Of a stretch of 5,176 nucleotides of DNA, positions 1 to 5,130 are shown piece after piece. Where the stretch lies: contig JAQGJF010000057.1 in the NCBI GenBank assembly GCA_028290765.1, positions 1 through 5,176 on the forward strand, written 5' to 3'. Below the pieces are notes generated by a model. It did no database searches. It saw only the letters and a list, made by a program, of their open reading frames with translations, and was not told the origin of the DNA. Both the position numbers and the translations under genes were made by a program. The first letter of the stretch is position 1. The number at the start of each line of letters is the position of its first letter. Source of the DNA: Tardiphaga sp. Lineage in GTDB: Bacteria > Pseudomonadota > Alphaproteobacteria > Rhizobiales > Xanthobacteraceae.

Positions 1-147
1 ATCCGGCCGCTAAAGCCGCCGCCGCGCAAAATGCTGAGAAAGCGCAAGCCCGCGGCGGCAGCAGCCGGCGCAGCGCCCGCGGCAGGCGCCGCTCCGGCCG
101 CAGGCACGCCCTTCCCGGCTACAGCCGCCCCCCCGCCGCCCCGCTGA
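1..147 (+). CDS. C-terminal end of an unidentified protein with a basic, Ala/Pro-rich tail (5' truncated)
   Basis: Frame 1 is open from the window edge to a TGA at 145-147, giving 48 visible residues. They contain a basic patch (RKMLRKRK, visible residues 9-16) followed by a low-complexity Ala/Pro/Gly stretch with two copies of a GAAPAA-type hexad and a PPPPR end. Third codon positions are overwhelmingly G or C, as in the neighbouring genes. The only in-frame ATG, at 31, would give a tiny protein of low-complexity sequence, so reading this as the tail of a longer gene entering from the left is preferred. Such tails are usually disordered and are not diagnostic of a family, so I do not recognise the protein and assign no function. 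It runs in the same direction as moaA, but a 171-base gap with repeats separates them, so co-transcription is uncertain. Confidence 0.6.
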   Translation: MRPLKPPPRKMLRKRKPAAAAAGAAPAAGAAPAAGTPFPATAAPPPPR

Positions 148-159
148 TCTGCGCTCATT

Positions 160-185
160 TCTCTGCGCTGACCGTCTCTGCGCTG
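160..185. repeat. Direct repeats of TCTCTGCGCTG (two full copies, a third partial copy just upstream)
   Basis: The 11-mer TCTCTGCGCTG occurs exactly at 160-170 and 175-185. The shorter TCTGCGCT also occurs at 148-155, directly after the stop codon of the upstream gene. Copy starts are spaced by 14 to 15 bases. Repeats at this spacing can be protein-binding half-sites, but they may also be chance products of a CTG/GCG-rich composition. No function is assigned. Confidence 0.5.
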
Positions 186-202
186 CAGCACGCAACGCGC
201 GA

Positions 203-231
203 TTGTGTGCGGCTGATGTCATGCCTACATT
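203..231 (+). promoter_or_regulatory. Weak candidate sigma-70-type promoter for moaA
   Basis: TTGTGT (203-208) and TACATT (226-231) are separated by 17 bases and match the -35 and -10 consensus at 3 and 4 of 6 positions. The location suits moaA, leaving a leader of about 80 bases. The match is weak and a chance hit is quite possible. No better pair was seen in the 148-318 gap. Confidence 0.25.
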
Positions 232-258
232 GAGCCCACGAACCGACTGCGGTTGACG

Positions 259-292
259 GGGTTCCGCGGCAACGACAGGGTTCCGCAGCAAC
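259..292. repeat. Near-perfect tandem direct repeat upstream of moaA (period 19)
   Basis: GGGTTCCGCGGCAAC at 259-273 recurs as GGGTTCCGCAGCAAC at 278-292, matching 14 of 15 positions with an offset of 19 bases. The second copy ends 26 bases before the moaA ATG and just ahead of the presumed ribosome binding site. A small imperfect hairpin, AACCG-ACTG-CGGTT (241-254), lies directly upstream. The repeat could be a paired operator, a small duplication, or part of the mRNA leader. I could not fit it to the molybdenum-cofactor riboswitch. Confidence 0.6.
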
Positions 293-318
293 AAGGTGTA
301 TTGGCAAGGCCCATCTGA

Positions 319-1353
319 ATGAACGTACCGCTGTTGAAATCTGCGACCGAGGGTTCGCCCGCCATGGTCGACCCGTTCGGCCGAACCATCAGCTATCTGC
401 GGGTATCGGTCACCGATCGCTGCGACCTGCGCTGCTTCTACTGCATGTCCGAAGACATGACGTTCCTGCCCAAGGCCGATCTGCTGACGCTGGAAGAACT
501 CGACCGGCTGTGCTCGGCGTTCATCGCCAAGGGCGTGCGAAAGCTACGCCTCACCGGCGGCGAACCGCTGGTCCGGCGCAACATGATGTCGCTGGTGCGT
601 TCGCTCTCCCGCCATCTCGACACCGGTGCCCTGAACGAATTGACGCTGACGACCAATGGCTCGCAGCTGGCGCGTTTCGCCGCCGAGCTGCGTGACTGCG
701 GCGTCCGCCGCATCAACGTCTCGCTCGACACGCTGGATCCGGCCAAGTTCCGCGCCATCACCCGCTGGGGCGATCTCGACAAGGTGTTGGCCGGCATCGA
801 GGCCGCGCGGGCCGCGGGTCTCGCGGTCAAGATCAACGCCGTCGCGCTGAAGAACCTGAACGAGGATGAGATTCCGGCGCTGATGCAATGGGCTCATGGC
901 AAGGGCATGGCGCTGACGCTGATCGAGGTGATGCCGATGGGCGACATCGGCGAGGGCCGCATCGATCAATATGTGCCGCTGTCGCTGTTGCGCGCCCGCC
1001 TCGCCACCCAATTTACCCTGACCGACATTGACGACGACACCGGCGGCCCTGCCCGCTACGTTCGCGTCACGGAGACCGGCGGCAAGCTCGGCTTCATCAC
1101 CCCGATGACGCATAATTTCTGCGAGTCCTGCAATCGCGTGCGGATCACCTGCACCGGAACGCTGCACACCTGTCTGGGCCACGAAGACGCTTCCGACCTG
1201 CGCAAGCCGCTGCGGGCCTCAGCCGACGATGACCTCCTCGGCGCGGCGATCGACCGCGCCATCGGGCTCAAGCCCAAGGGCCACGACTTCAACATCGACC
1301 GCCGGCACAATCGCCCGAGCGTCAGCCGCCACATGAGCGTGACCGGCGGCTAG
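319..1353 (+). CDS. moaA: GTP 3',8-cyclase MoaA (molybdenum cofactor biosynthesis, radical SAM)
   Basis: MoaA performs the first step of molybdenum cofactor synthesis in the cytoplasm: radical rearrangement of GTP to 3',8-cyclo-7,8-dihydro-GTP, which MoaC converts to cyclic pyranopterin monophosphate. The 344-residue product shows the family hallmarks. The radical-SAM cluster motif is C35-x3-C39-x2-C42 within [13 protein letters not shown]. The SAM-binding GGEP is at 80-83. NVSLDTLDP follows in the barrel. The second, GTP-binding 4Fe-4S cluster is C268-x2-C271-x13-C285. The protein ends in the conserved Gly-Gly (343-344) needed for catalysis in this family. Length is normal and no key residue is missing. 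Start: ATG 319 has an AAGG at 306-309. ATG 364 ([14 protein letters not shown]) has a GAGGG at 349-353 and begins closer to the conserved core, so the first 15 residues are uncertain. No other moa, moe or mob gene is in the window. Confidence 0.97.
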   Translation: MNVPLLKSATEGSPAMVDPFGRTISYLRVSVTDRCDLRCFYCMSEDMTFLPKADLLTLEELDRLCSAFIAKGVRKLRLTGGEPLVRRNMMSLVRSLSRHLDTGALNELTLTTNGSQLARFAAELRDCGVRRINVSLDTLDPAKFRAITRWGDLDKVLAGIEAARAAGLAVKINAVALKNLNEDEIPALMQWAHGKGMALTLIEVMPMGDIGEGRIDQYVPLSLLRARLATQFTLTDIDDDTGGPARYVRVTETGGKLGFITPMTHNFCESCNRVRITCTGTLHTCLGHEDASDLRKPLRASADDDLLGAAIDRAIGLKPKGHDFNIDRRHNRPSVSRHMSVTGG

Positions 1354-1396
1354 AGACTGCGCCGGCAGCGGTATTTCTCGGGGTCGAAATCCCCTT
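1343..1396 (+). terminator. Possible weak terminator after moaA (two small hairpins)
   Basis: CCGGCG (1343-1348) pairs with CGCCGG (1360-1365) across the moaA stop codon, with an 11-base loop. A second hairpin, GGGG (1380-1383) with CCCC (1391-1394), follows. Only short, broken T runs follow either stem (TATTTCT, then TT), so neither is a strong intrinsic terminator. Together they may slow transcription, or termination may be Rho-dependent. Confidence 0.27.
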
Positions 1397-1465
1397 CAAT
1401 ATCAACAAACTTCCAATTGACGGCGGCACCGGGCGCTGGTTTGGTGCGGCGGCTTCATGCTAGCT

Positions 1466-1500
1466 CGGCTGGACAAGCCGCTGTGCCCGATCGGCACAGC
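1466..1500. promoter_or_regulatory. Inverted-repeat pair in the dctQ leader (operator or mRNA structure candidate)
   Basis: A perfect 8-bp inverted repeat, GCTGTGCC (1480-1487) and GGCACAGC (1493-1500), is separated by CGATC. It abuts a second one, CGGCT (1466-1470) with AGCCG (1476-1480), the two sharing base 1480. The larger element ends 23 bases before the dctQ Shine-Dalgarno. It lacks a following T run, so it is not a normal terminator. A dimeric-regulator operator and a structured 5' leader are both plausible, and the sequence alone does not distinguish them. Confidence 0.45.
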
Positions 1501-1523
1501 CAAGACGGCAGAGGCGCCAAAGG

Positions 1524-1529
1524 GGAGGA
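1524..1529 (+). promoter_or_regulatory. Strong ribosome binding site that fixes a TTG start for dctQ
   Basis: GGAGGA (1524-1529, within AGGGGAGGA) lies 6 bases before TTG 1536, which is ideal spacing. The first in-frame ATG, at 1554, is 24 bases beyond the element and has no Shine-Dalgarno of its own. The TTG is therefore preferred as the initiation codon. Confidence 0.8.
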
Positions 1530-1535
1530 CCATCG

Positions 1536-2117
1536 TTGCAATCGCTCTTGAAAATGAGCCGCGGAATCGACGCGTTCACGAGGTGGACCGGCAAGCGCCT
1601 GGCGTGGCTGATTCTGGTGGCCGTGATCGTGTCAGCGGTGAACGCGATCGTCCGCAAGACGTTCGACACCTCCTCCAATTCCTGGCTCGAACTTCAATGG
1701 GTGCTGTTCAGCATCGTCTTCCTGCTGTGCTCGCCCTGGACGCTGCTCGACAACGAACATATCCGAATCGATATCGTCAACCAGATGCTCCCGAAGCGAG
1801 TGCGAGACAGCATCGACGTCGTTGGTCATGCCTTTTTTCTGCTACCGCTGACGATCGTGATGATCATCACGGGCGGCCCGTTCTTCATGCGCTCGTTTGA
1901 AATCAGGGAGCAATCGGGGAATGCGGGCGGCCTGCCGCAATGGCCCACCAAATCGCTGATCATCATCGGATTCACATTCCTGATGATCCAGGGCATCTCC
2001 GAACTGATCAAACGCATTGCCGTGATGCGGGGCCTCATCCCGGATCCGCATGCATCGCAAGTGAATGCACTCGAGGCCGAGGTCGAGCATCTCGTCGAGG
2101 CGATCGAAAAACGCTGA
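1536..2117 (+). CDS. dctQ: TRAP transporter small membrane subunit, DctQ family
   Basis: This 193-residue inner-membrane protein is the small (Q) subunit of a tripartite ATP-independent periplasmic transporter. It forms a complex with DctM and supports docking of the binding protein. Four hydrophobic segments are visible at about 22-39, 50-71, 96-117 and 139-158, the standard DctQ layout. Family-like features are LDNEHIRIDIV after the second segment (71-81) and the S-x-E...GLPQWPTKSLIIIGF stretch (120-146) entering the fourth. The C-terminal end (about 175-192) is an acidic, Leu/Val-spaced amphipathic helix that could form a short coiled coil. Start: TTG 1536 is chosen because GGAGGA sits 6 bases upstream. 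ATG 1554 would remove only six residues and no membrane segment. dctM follows after 27 bases, so the two are almost certainly one operon. The 'dct' name gives the family and does not imply C4-dicarboxylate specificity. Confidence 0.92.
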   Translation: MQSLLKMSRGIDAFTRWTGKRLAWLILVAVIVSAVNAIVRKTFDTSSNSWLELQWVLFSIVFLLCSPWTLLDNEHIRIDIVNQMLPKRVRDSIDVVGHAFFLLPLTIVMIITGGPFFMRSFEIREQSGNAGGLPQWPTKSLIIIGFTFLMIQGISELIKRIAVMRGLIPDPHASQVNALEAEVEHLVEAIEKR

Positions 2118-2144
2118 TCGCCGACGCGGTCGCAGGGGGACTGG

Positions 2145-3803
2145 ATGGAAGCGTTTCTGATTGCCAACATGGCGCCGATTATGTTCGCGTCGTTGGTCGT
2201 GTTCTTGCTGCTGGGCTATCCGGCGGCGTTCTCGCTCGGCGCGGTCGGGCTGATCTTTGCGTTCATCGGCATTCAGCTCGGGGAGTTCCGGCCGGACTTC
2301 CTGCAGGCGCTTCCCGAACGCGTCTACGGCGTGATGAACAACGACACGCTGCTGGCAATCCCGTTCTTCACCTTCATGGGACTCGTACTCGAAAGATCCG
2401 GCATGGCGGAGGATCTGCTCGACACCATCGGGCAGTTGTTCGGCACCATCCGCGGCGGCCTTGCCTACGCCGTCGTCTTCGTCGGCGCGTTGCTTGCGGC
2501 CACCACCGGCGTCGTCGCTGCTTCGGTCATCTCGATGGGCCTGATCTCGCTGCCGATCATGCTGCGCTACGGCTATGACCGCCGCATGGCGACCGGCATC
2601 ATCGCCGCCTCCGGCACGCTGGCGCAGATCATCCCGCCCTCGCTGGTGCTGATCGTGATGGCCGACCAGCTCGGCAAGTCGGTCGGCGACATGTACGAGG
2701 GCGCCTTCATTCCGGGACTGGTGCTCGCGGGGCTCTACGCTTTTTACGCATTCCTCGTCACGTTGATATTTCCCAAGGCGGCTCCGGGGCTGCCTCCGGA
2801 AGCGATCGGTTTTAGGGAAAAAGACGGCAGCCGCGGGCTGATCTCACTGGGCGTGCTGACGCTCGCCAGCGTGGCGTTCGGCTGGGTCATGATGCGAAAC
2901 TCCGACACGCACGGCGCGGATTTCGTGGTGCTGAGCATGTTCTTCGGCATCCTGTTCGCGTTCTTCGTGGCGGTGGTGAACTGGATCATCGACAAGCTCA
3001 CGGGATTCCGTTTCCTGTCGGCAATGGCGCAACAAACCACTTTCGTGATGGTGCCGCCATTGTTCCTGATCTTCCTGGTGCTGGGCACGATCTTCATCGG
3101 CATCGCGACGCCGACGGAAGGCGGCGCCATGGGCGCCGCGGGCGCCATCATTCTCGGCGCCGCCAAGCGCCGGCTGAGCTGGGACCTGATCCGGCAAGCC
3201 GCGGAGTCGACCGCGAAACTGTCGGCCTTCGTGGTTTTCATCCTGGTCGGCGCCCGCGTTTTCTCGCTGACCTTCTATGGCGTCAACGGTCACGTGTGGG
3301 TGGAACACCTGCTGACCTCCCTGCCCGGCGGCCAGATCGGCTTCCTGATCTTCGTCAATGCGTTTGTGTTCGTGCTCGCCTTCTTCCTCGATTTTTTCGA
3401 ACTCGCGTTCATCATCATTCCGCTGCTCGGGCCGGCGGCGGAAAAACTCGGCATCGACCTGATCTGGTTCGGCGTCATCCTCGGCGTCAACATGCAGACG
3501 TCGTTCATGCACCCGCCGTTCGGGTTTGCGCTATTCTACCTGCGCTCGGTCGCGCCGAAGGAATCCTACCTCGATCGCGTCACCGGCAAGCGCATGGATC
3601 CGGTCACCACCGGTCAGATTTACTGGGGCGCAGTGCCGTTCGTCGTGATCCAGGTCATCATGGTGCTGCTCGTCATCACGTTCCCCTCGATGGTGATGCA
3701 CTACAAGGGGACATTATCGACGGTCGATCCAAACTCCATCAAGATCGATATCCCGCAGATCGAACTGCCGCCGCTCGACTTCGGTCCTCCGACAAAACAA
3801 TAA
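2145..3803 (+). CDS. dctM: TRAP transporter large membrane subunit, DctM family (long FcbT3-like form)
   Basis: This is the transport-channel subunit of the TRAP system. It moves solute handed over by DctP across the inner membrane, driven by an ion gradient (usually Na+). The 552-residue protein has more than a dozen hydrophobic stretches from residue 8 to about 516. Conserved DctM blocks are AIPFFTFMG (71-79), the SGTLAQIIPPS hairpin (156-166), IATPTEGGAMGA (320-331), LDFFELAFIIIPLLGPA (415-431) and QTSFMHPPFGFALFYLR (451-467). Ordinary DctM proteins are about 430 residues. The excess here is an insert around 211-297 with two extra hydrophobic segments (about 230-250 and 259-281), plus a hydrophilic tail after 520 rich in Pro, Asp and Ile. 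Such length, with the QTSF-HPPFGFALFYL block, fits the mannitol/chloroaromatic (FcbT3) branch. The start ATG has AGGGGG (2134-2139) 5 bases upstream. The gene is intact. Confidence 0.95.
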   Translation: MEAFLIANMAPIMFASLVVFLLLGYPAAFSLGAVGLIFAFIGIQLGEFRPDFLQALPERVYGVMNNDTLLAIPFFTFMGLVLERSGMAEDLLDTIGQLFGTIRGGLAYAVVFVGALLAATTGVVAASVISMGLISLPIMLRYGYDRRMATGIIAASGTLAQIIPPSLVLIVMADQLGKSVGDMYEGAFIPGLVLAGLYAFYAFLVTLIFPKAAPGLPPEAIGFREKDGSRGLISLGVLTLASVAFGWVMMRNSDTHGADFVVLSMFFGILFAFFVAVVNWIIDKLTGFRFLSAMAQQTTFVMVPPLFLIFLVLGTIFIGIATPTEGGAMGAAGAIILGAAKRRLSWDLIRQAAESTAKLSAFVVFILVGARVFSLTFYGVNGHVWVEHLLTSLPGGQIGFLIFVNAFVFVLAFFLDFFELAFIIIPLLGPAAEKLGIDLIWFGVILGVNMQTSFMHPPFGFALFYLRSVAPKESYLDRVTGKRMDPVTTGQIYWGAVPFVVIQVIMVLLVITFPSMVMHYKGTLSTVDPNSIKIDIPQIELPPLDFGPPTKQ

Positions 3804-3816
3804 AGATTGCCAAGAC

Positions 3817-3847
3817 AAGAACCCCGGACCATGGCTCCGGGGTTCTT
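3817..3847. terminator. Bidirectional intrinsic terminator between dctM and dctP
   Basis: A perfect 12-bp inverted repeat, AAGAACCCCGGA (3817-3828) and TCCGGGGTTCTT (3836-3847), encloses the loop CCATGGC. The outer A/T part of each arm gives a TTCTT run at the end of the stem when read from either strand. It lies 13 bases after the dctM stop and 29 bases after the dctP stop on the opposite strand, so one hairpin can end both converging transcripts. Confidence 0.87.
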
Positions 3848-3876
3848 CCATCTGTACTCCAGCTATCGACGGGCGA

Positions 3877-4965
3877 TCAGCTCTGCGAGTGGCGGGCCAT
3901 GAAATTGTCGTAGCCGACTTCGGCTACCTGGAACCACTGATAGCCGTTGTTCGCAAACGCTGTCAGCGATTCATAGACCTTCTTGAAGTCCGCGTTGGTT
4001 GCGGAGACCTCGCTGTGGAGTTCCTTCGCCGCCTTGAACGAGGCCTCCATGATCTGCGGCGGAAAGGCGTGCAGTTTGGCGCCGTTTGCCAGCAGCCGGC
4101 GCAGCGCCGGAGGGTTGGATAGATCGTACTTCGCCATCATCCAGTTGTTGGCGTAGTGGCCGGCCTGCTCGAGAATGGCCTGGTAGTATTTCGGCAGCGC
4201 ATTCCACTTGTCGAGATTGACGAACGACAACAGCATCGGGCCGCCTTCCCACCATCCGGGATAGTAATAATGCGGCGCGACCTTGACGAAGCCGAGCTTC
4301 TCGTCGTCATAGGGACCGACCCATTCCGCAGCGTCGATGGTACCCTTCTCCAGGGCGGGATAGATGTCGCCGCCGGCAATCTGTTGCGGCACCGCGCCCA
4401 TTTTCTGCAGCACACGACCGGCAAAGCCGCCGATGCGGAATTTGAGGCCCTTGAGGTCGTCGACGCTGGTGAGCTCCTTGCGGAACCAGCCGCCCATTTG
4501 ACAGCCGGTGTTGCCCGCCAGCAGCGAAACGCAATTATACTTCTTGTAGAACTCGTTGAGGATCTCCTTGCCGCCGCCCAGCATGTACCAGGCCTGGTTG
4601 ATGCGCATGTTCGGTCCGAACGGCACTGACGAGCCGAAGGTGAAGGTCGGGTCCTTGCCGAAATAATAATACGACGCGGTGTGGCCGATCTCGACGGTGC
4701 CGTTCGATACGGCATCGACGATGGCCAGACCCGGCACGATCTCGCCGGCGGCGAATGGCTGAATCTGAAACTTGTTGTCGGTGGCTTCGGCCACGAACTT
4801 GGTCATCATGTCGGCGCCGCCGTACAGCGTGTCGAGCGATTTCGGCCAGCTCGTCGGCATGCGCCATTTGATCTCGGGCATCGATTGCGCAATAGCCGGC
4901 GCGGCGATCGTTGCGGCACCCGCTGCGGCCAGGCCGGTGACTTTGATAAAGTCTCGTCGCTTCAT
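3877..4965 (-). CDS. dctP: TRAP transporter periplasmic solute-binding protein, DctP family, TakP-like
   Basis: This is the periplasmic receptor that captures substrate and delivers it to DctQM. The 362-residue protein starts with a secretion signal, MKRRDFIKVTG then an Ala-rich core ending APAIA/Q (cleavage near residue 26). The KRRDFIK motif suggests twin-arginine export. Mature-protein landmarks are PTSWPKSLDTLYGG (37-50), FAAGEIVPGL (71-80), NTGCQMGGWFRKE (152-164), KFRIGGFAG (175-183) with the TRAP-family ligand arginine R177, QQIAGGDIYPALEKGTIDAAEWVGPYDDEKLG (194-225) and YYYPGWWEGGP (233-243). These recall, from memory, TakP of Rhodobacter sphaeroides, which binds 2-keto acids with a cation. 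E214/W215 fall in the ligand-site segment. Substrate is inferred: pyruvate-like 2-keto acids, lactate or related acids. Start: ATG at 4965 has AGGGAGA 5 bases upstream. An upstream ATG at 5052 adds 29 polar residues before the signal peptide and is disfavoured. The gene is convergent with dctQM. Confidence 0.94.
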   Translation of the reverse strand: MKRRDFIKVTGLAAAGAATIAAPAIAQSMPEIKWRMPTSWPKSLDTLYGGADMMTKFVAEATDNKFQIQPFAAGEIVPGLAIVDAVSNGTVEIGHTASYYYFGKDPTFTFGSSVPFGPNMRINQAWYMLGGGKEILNEFYKKYNCVSLLAGNTGCQMGGWFRKELTSVDDLKGLKFRIGGFAGRVLQKMGAVPQQIAGGDIYPALEKGTIDAAEWVGPYDDEKLGFVKVAPHYYYPGWWEGGPMLLSFVNLDKWNALPKYYQAILEQAGHYANNWMMAKYDLSNPPALRRLLANGAKLHAFPPQIMEASFKAAKELHSEVSATNADFKKVYESLTAFANNGYQWFQVAEVGYDNFMARHSQS

Positions 4966-4970
4966 GAAGC

Positions 4971-4977
4971 TCTCCCT
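4971..4977 (-). promoter_or_regulatory. Ribosome binding site that fixes the dctP start
   Basis: Read on the minus strand, AGGGAGA (4977 to 4971) precedes the ATG at 4965 by 5 bases. It places the start directly at the MKRRDFIKV signal peptide and argues against the longer reading frame from 5052. No convincing -35/-10 pair was found on the minus strand between this site and the hairpin at 5079-5108. Confidence 0.8.
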
Positions 4978-5075
4978 CTGATGATTGTGTGCTGGTGCCT
5001 TTCTTGATTGAGGCTTGCTTCGAGCTTGGAACATCCTGCGAGCGATTTCCATCTCGAACTGAGATACCGCAACGC

Positions 5076-5108
5076 AAAAAGCCCGGCCTTCCTGCGAAGG
5101 CCGGGCTT
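5076..5108 (-). terminator. Intrinsic terminator or intercistronic hairpin after the upstream dctP-like gene
   Basis: A perfect 13-bp inverted repeat, AAGCCCGGCCTTC (5079-5091) and GAAGGCCGGGCTT (5096-5108), has a CTGC tetraloop. On the minus strand the stem runs into TTTTT (5080-5076), the classic intrinsic terminator layout. It lies 22 bases after the stop of the minus-strand gene entering from the right and 110 bases before the dctP ATG. Full termination would require a separate dctP promoter. Partial read-through would make it an attenuator between two genes of one operon. Confidence 0.85.
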
Positions 5109-5130
5109 CCTTGCCAATGCTACGCCGCGA

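Noticed and set aside
10..294. Minus-strand frame of 94 codons at the left end
   Set aside because: It is Arg/Gly/Ala-rich, antisense to the better-supported plus-strand tail, and spans the repeat-bearing gap with no recognisable domain.
148..318. Molybdenum-cofactor riboswitch ahead of moaA
   Set aside because: Such elements are known upstream of some moaA genes, but only a 5-bp hairpin (241-254) and direct repeats are seen, and I could not fit the multi-helix architecture. A covariance-model search would decide.
544..1182. Long minus-strand frame inside moaA
   Set aside because: It is antisense to a clear MoaA with all catalytic motifs, and no ribosome binding site or recognisable domain was seen.
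1417..1422. TTGACG as a -35 box for dctQM
   Set aside because: No acceptable -10 hexamer occurs 16 to 18 bases downstream.
1450..1465. Sigma-54-like promoter (GG-N10-GC) upstream of dctQ
   Set aside because: The GG and GC doublets have the right spacing, but the flanking bases fit TGGCAC and TTGCA poorly. A chance match is likely in this GC-rich stretch.
1457..1900. Plus-strand open frame of 147 codons beginning in the dctQ leader
   Set aside because: It overlaps dctQ in another frame, has no family-like motifs, and its Arg/Pro-rich composition is typical of a shadow frame in GC-rich DNA.
2844..3512. 222-codon minus-strand frame antisense to dctM, rich in His, Glu and Asp
   Set aside because: The composition is what the complement of hydrophobic membrane codons produces, so it is a shadow of dctM.
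4966..5052. Upstream ATG at 5052 as the dctP start
   Set aside because: It would add 29 polar residues before a complete signal peptide, while the ATG at 4965 has an excellent ribosome binding site.
5051..5065. Small inverted repeat ATCTC-GAACT-GAGAT in the dctP leader
   Set aside because: A 5-bp stem is short enough to arise by chance, and nothing else supports an operator there.
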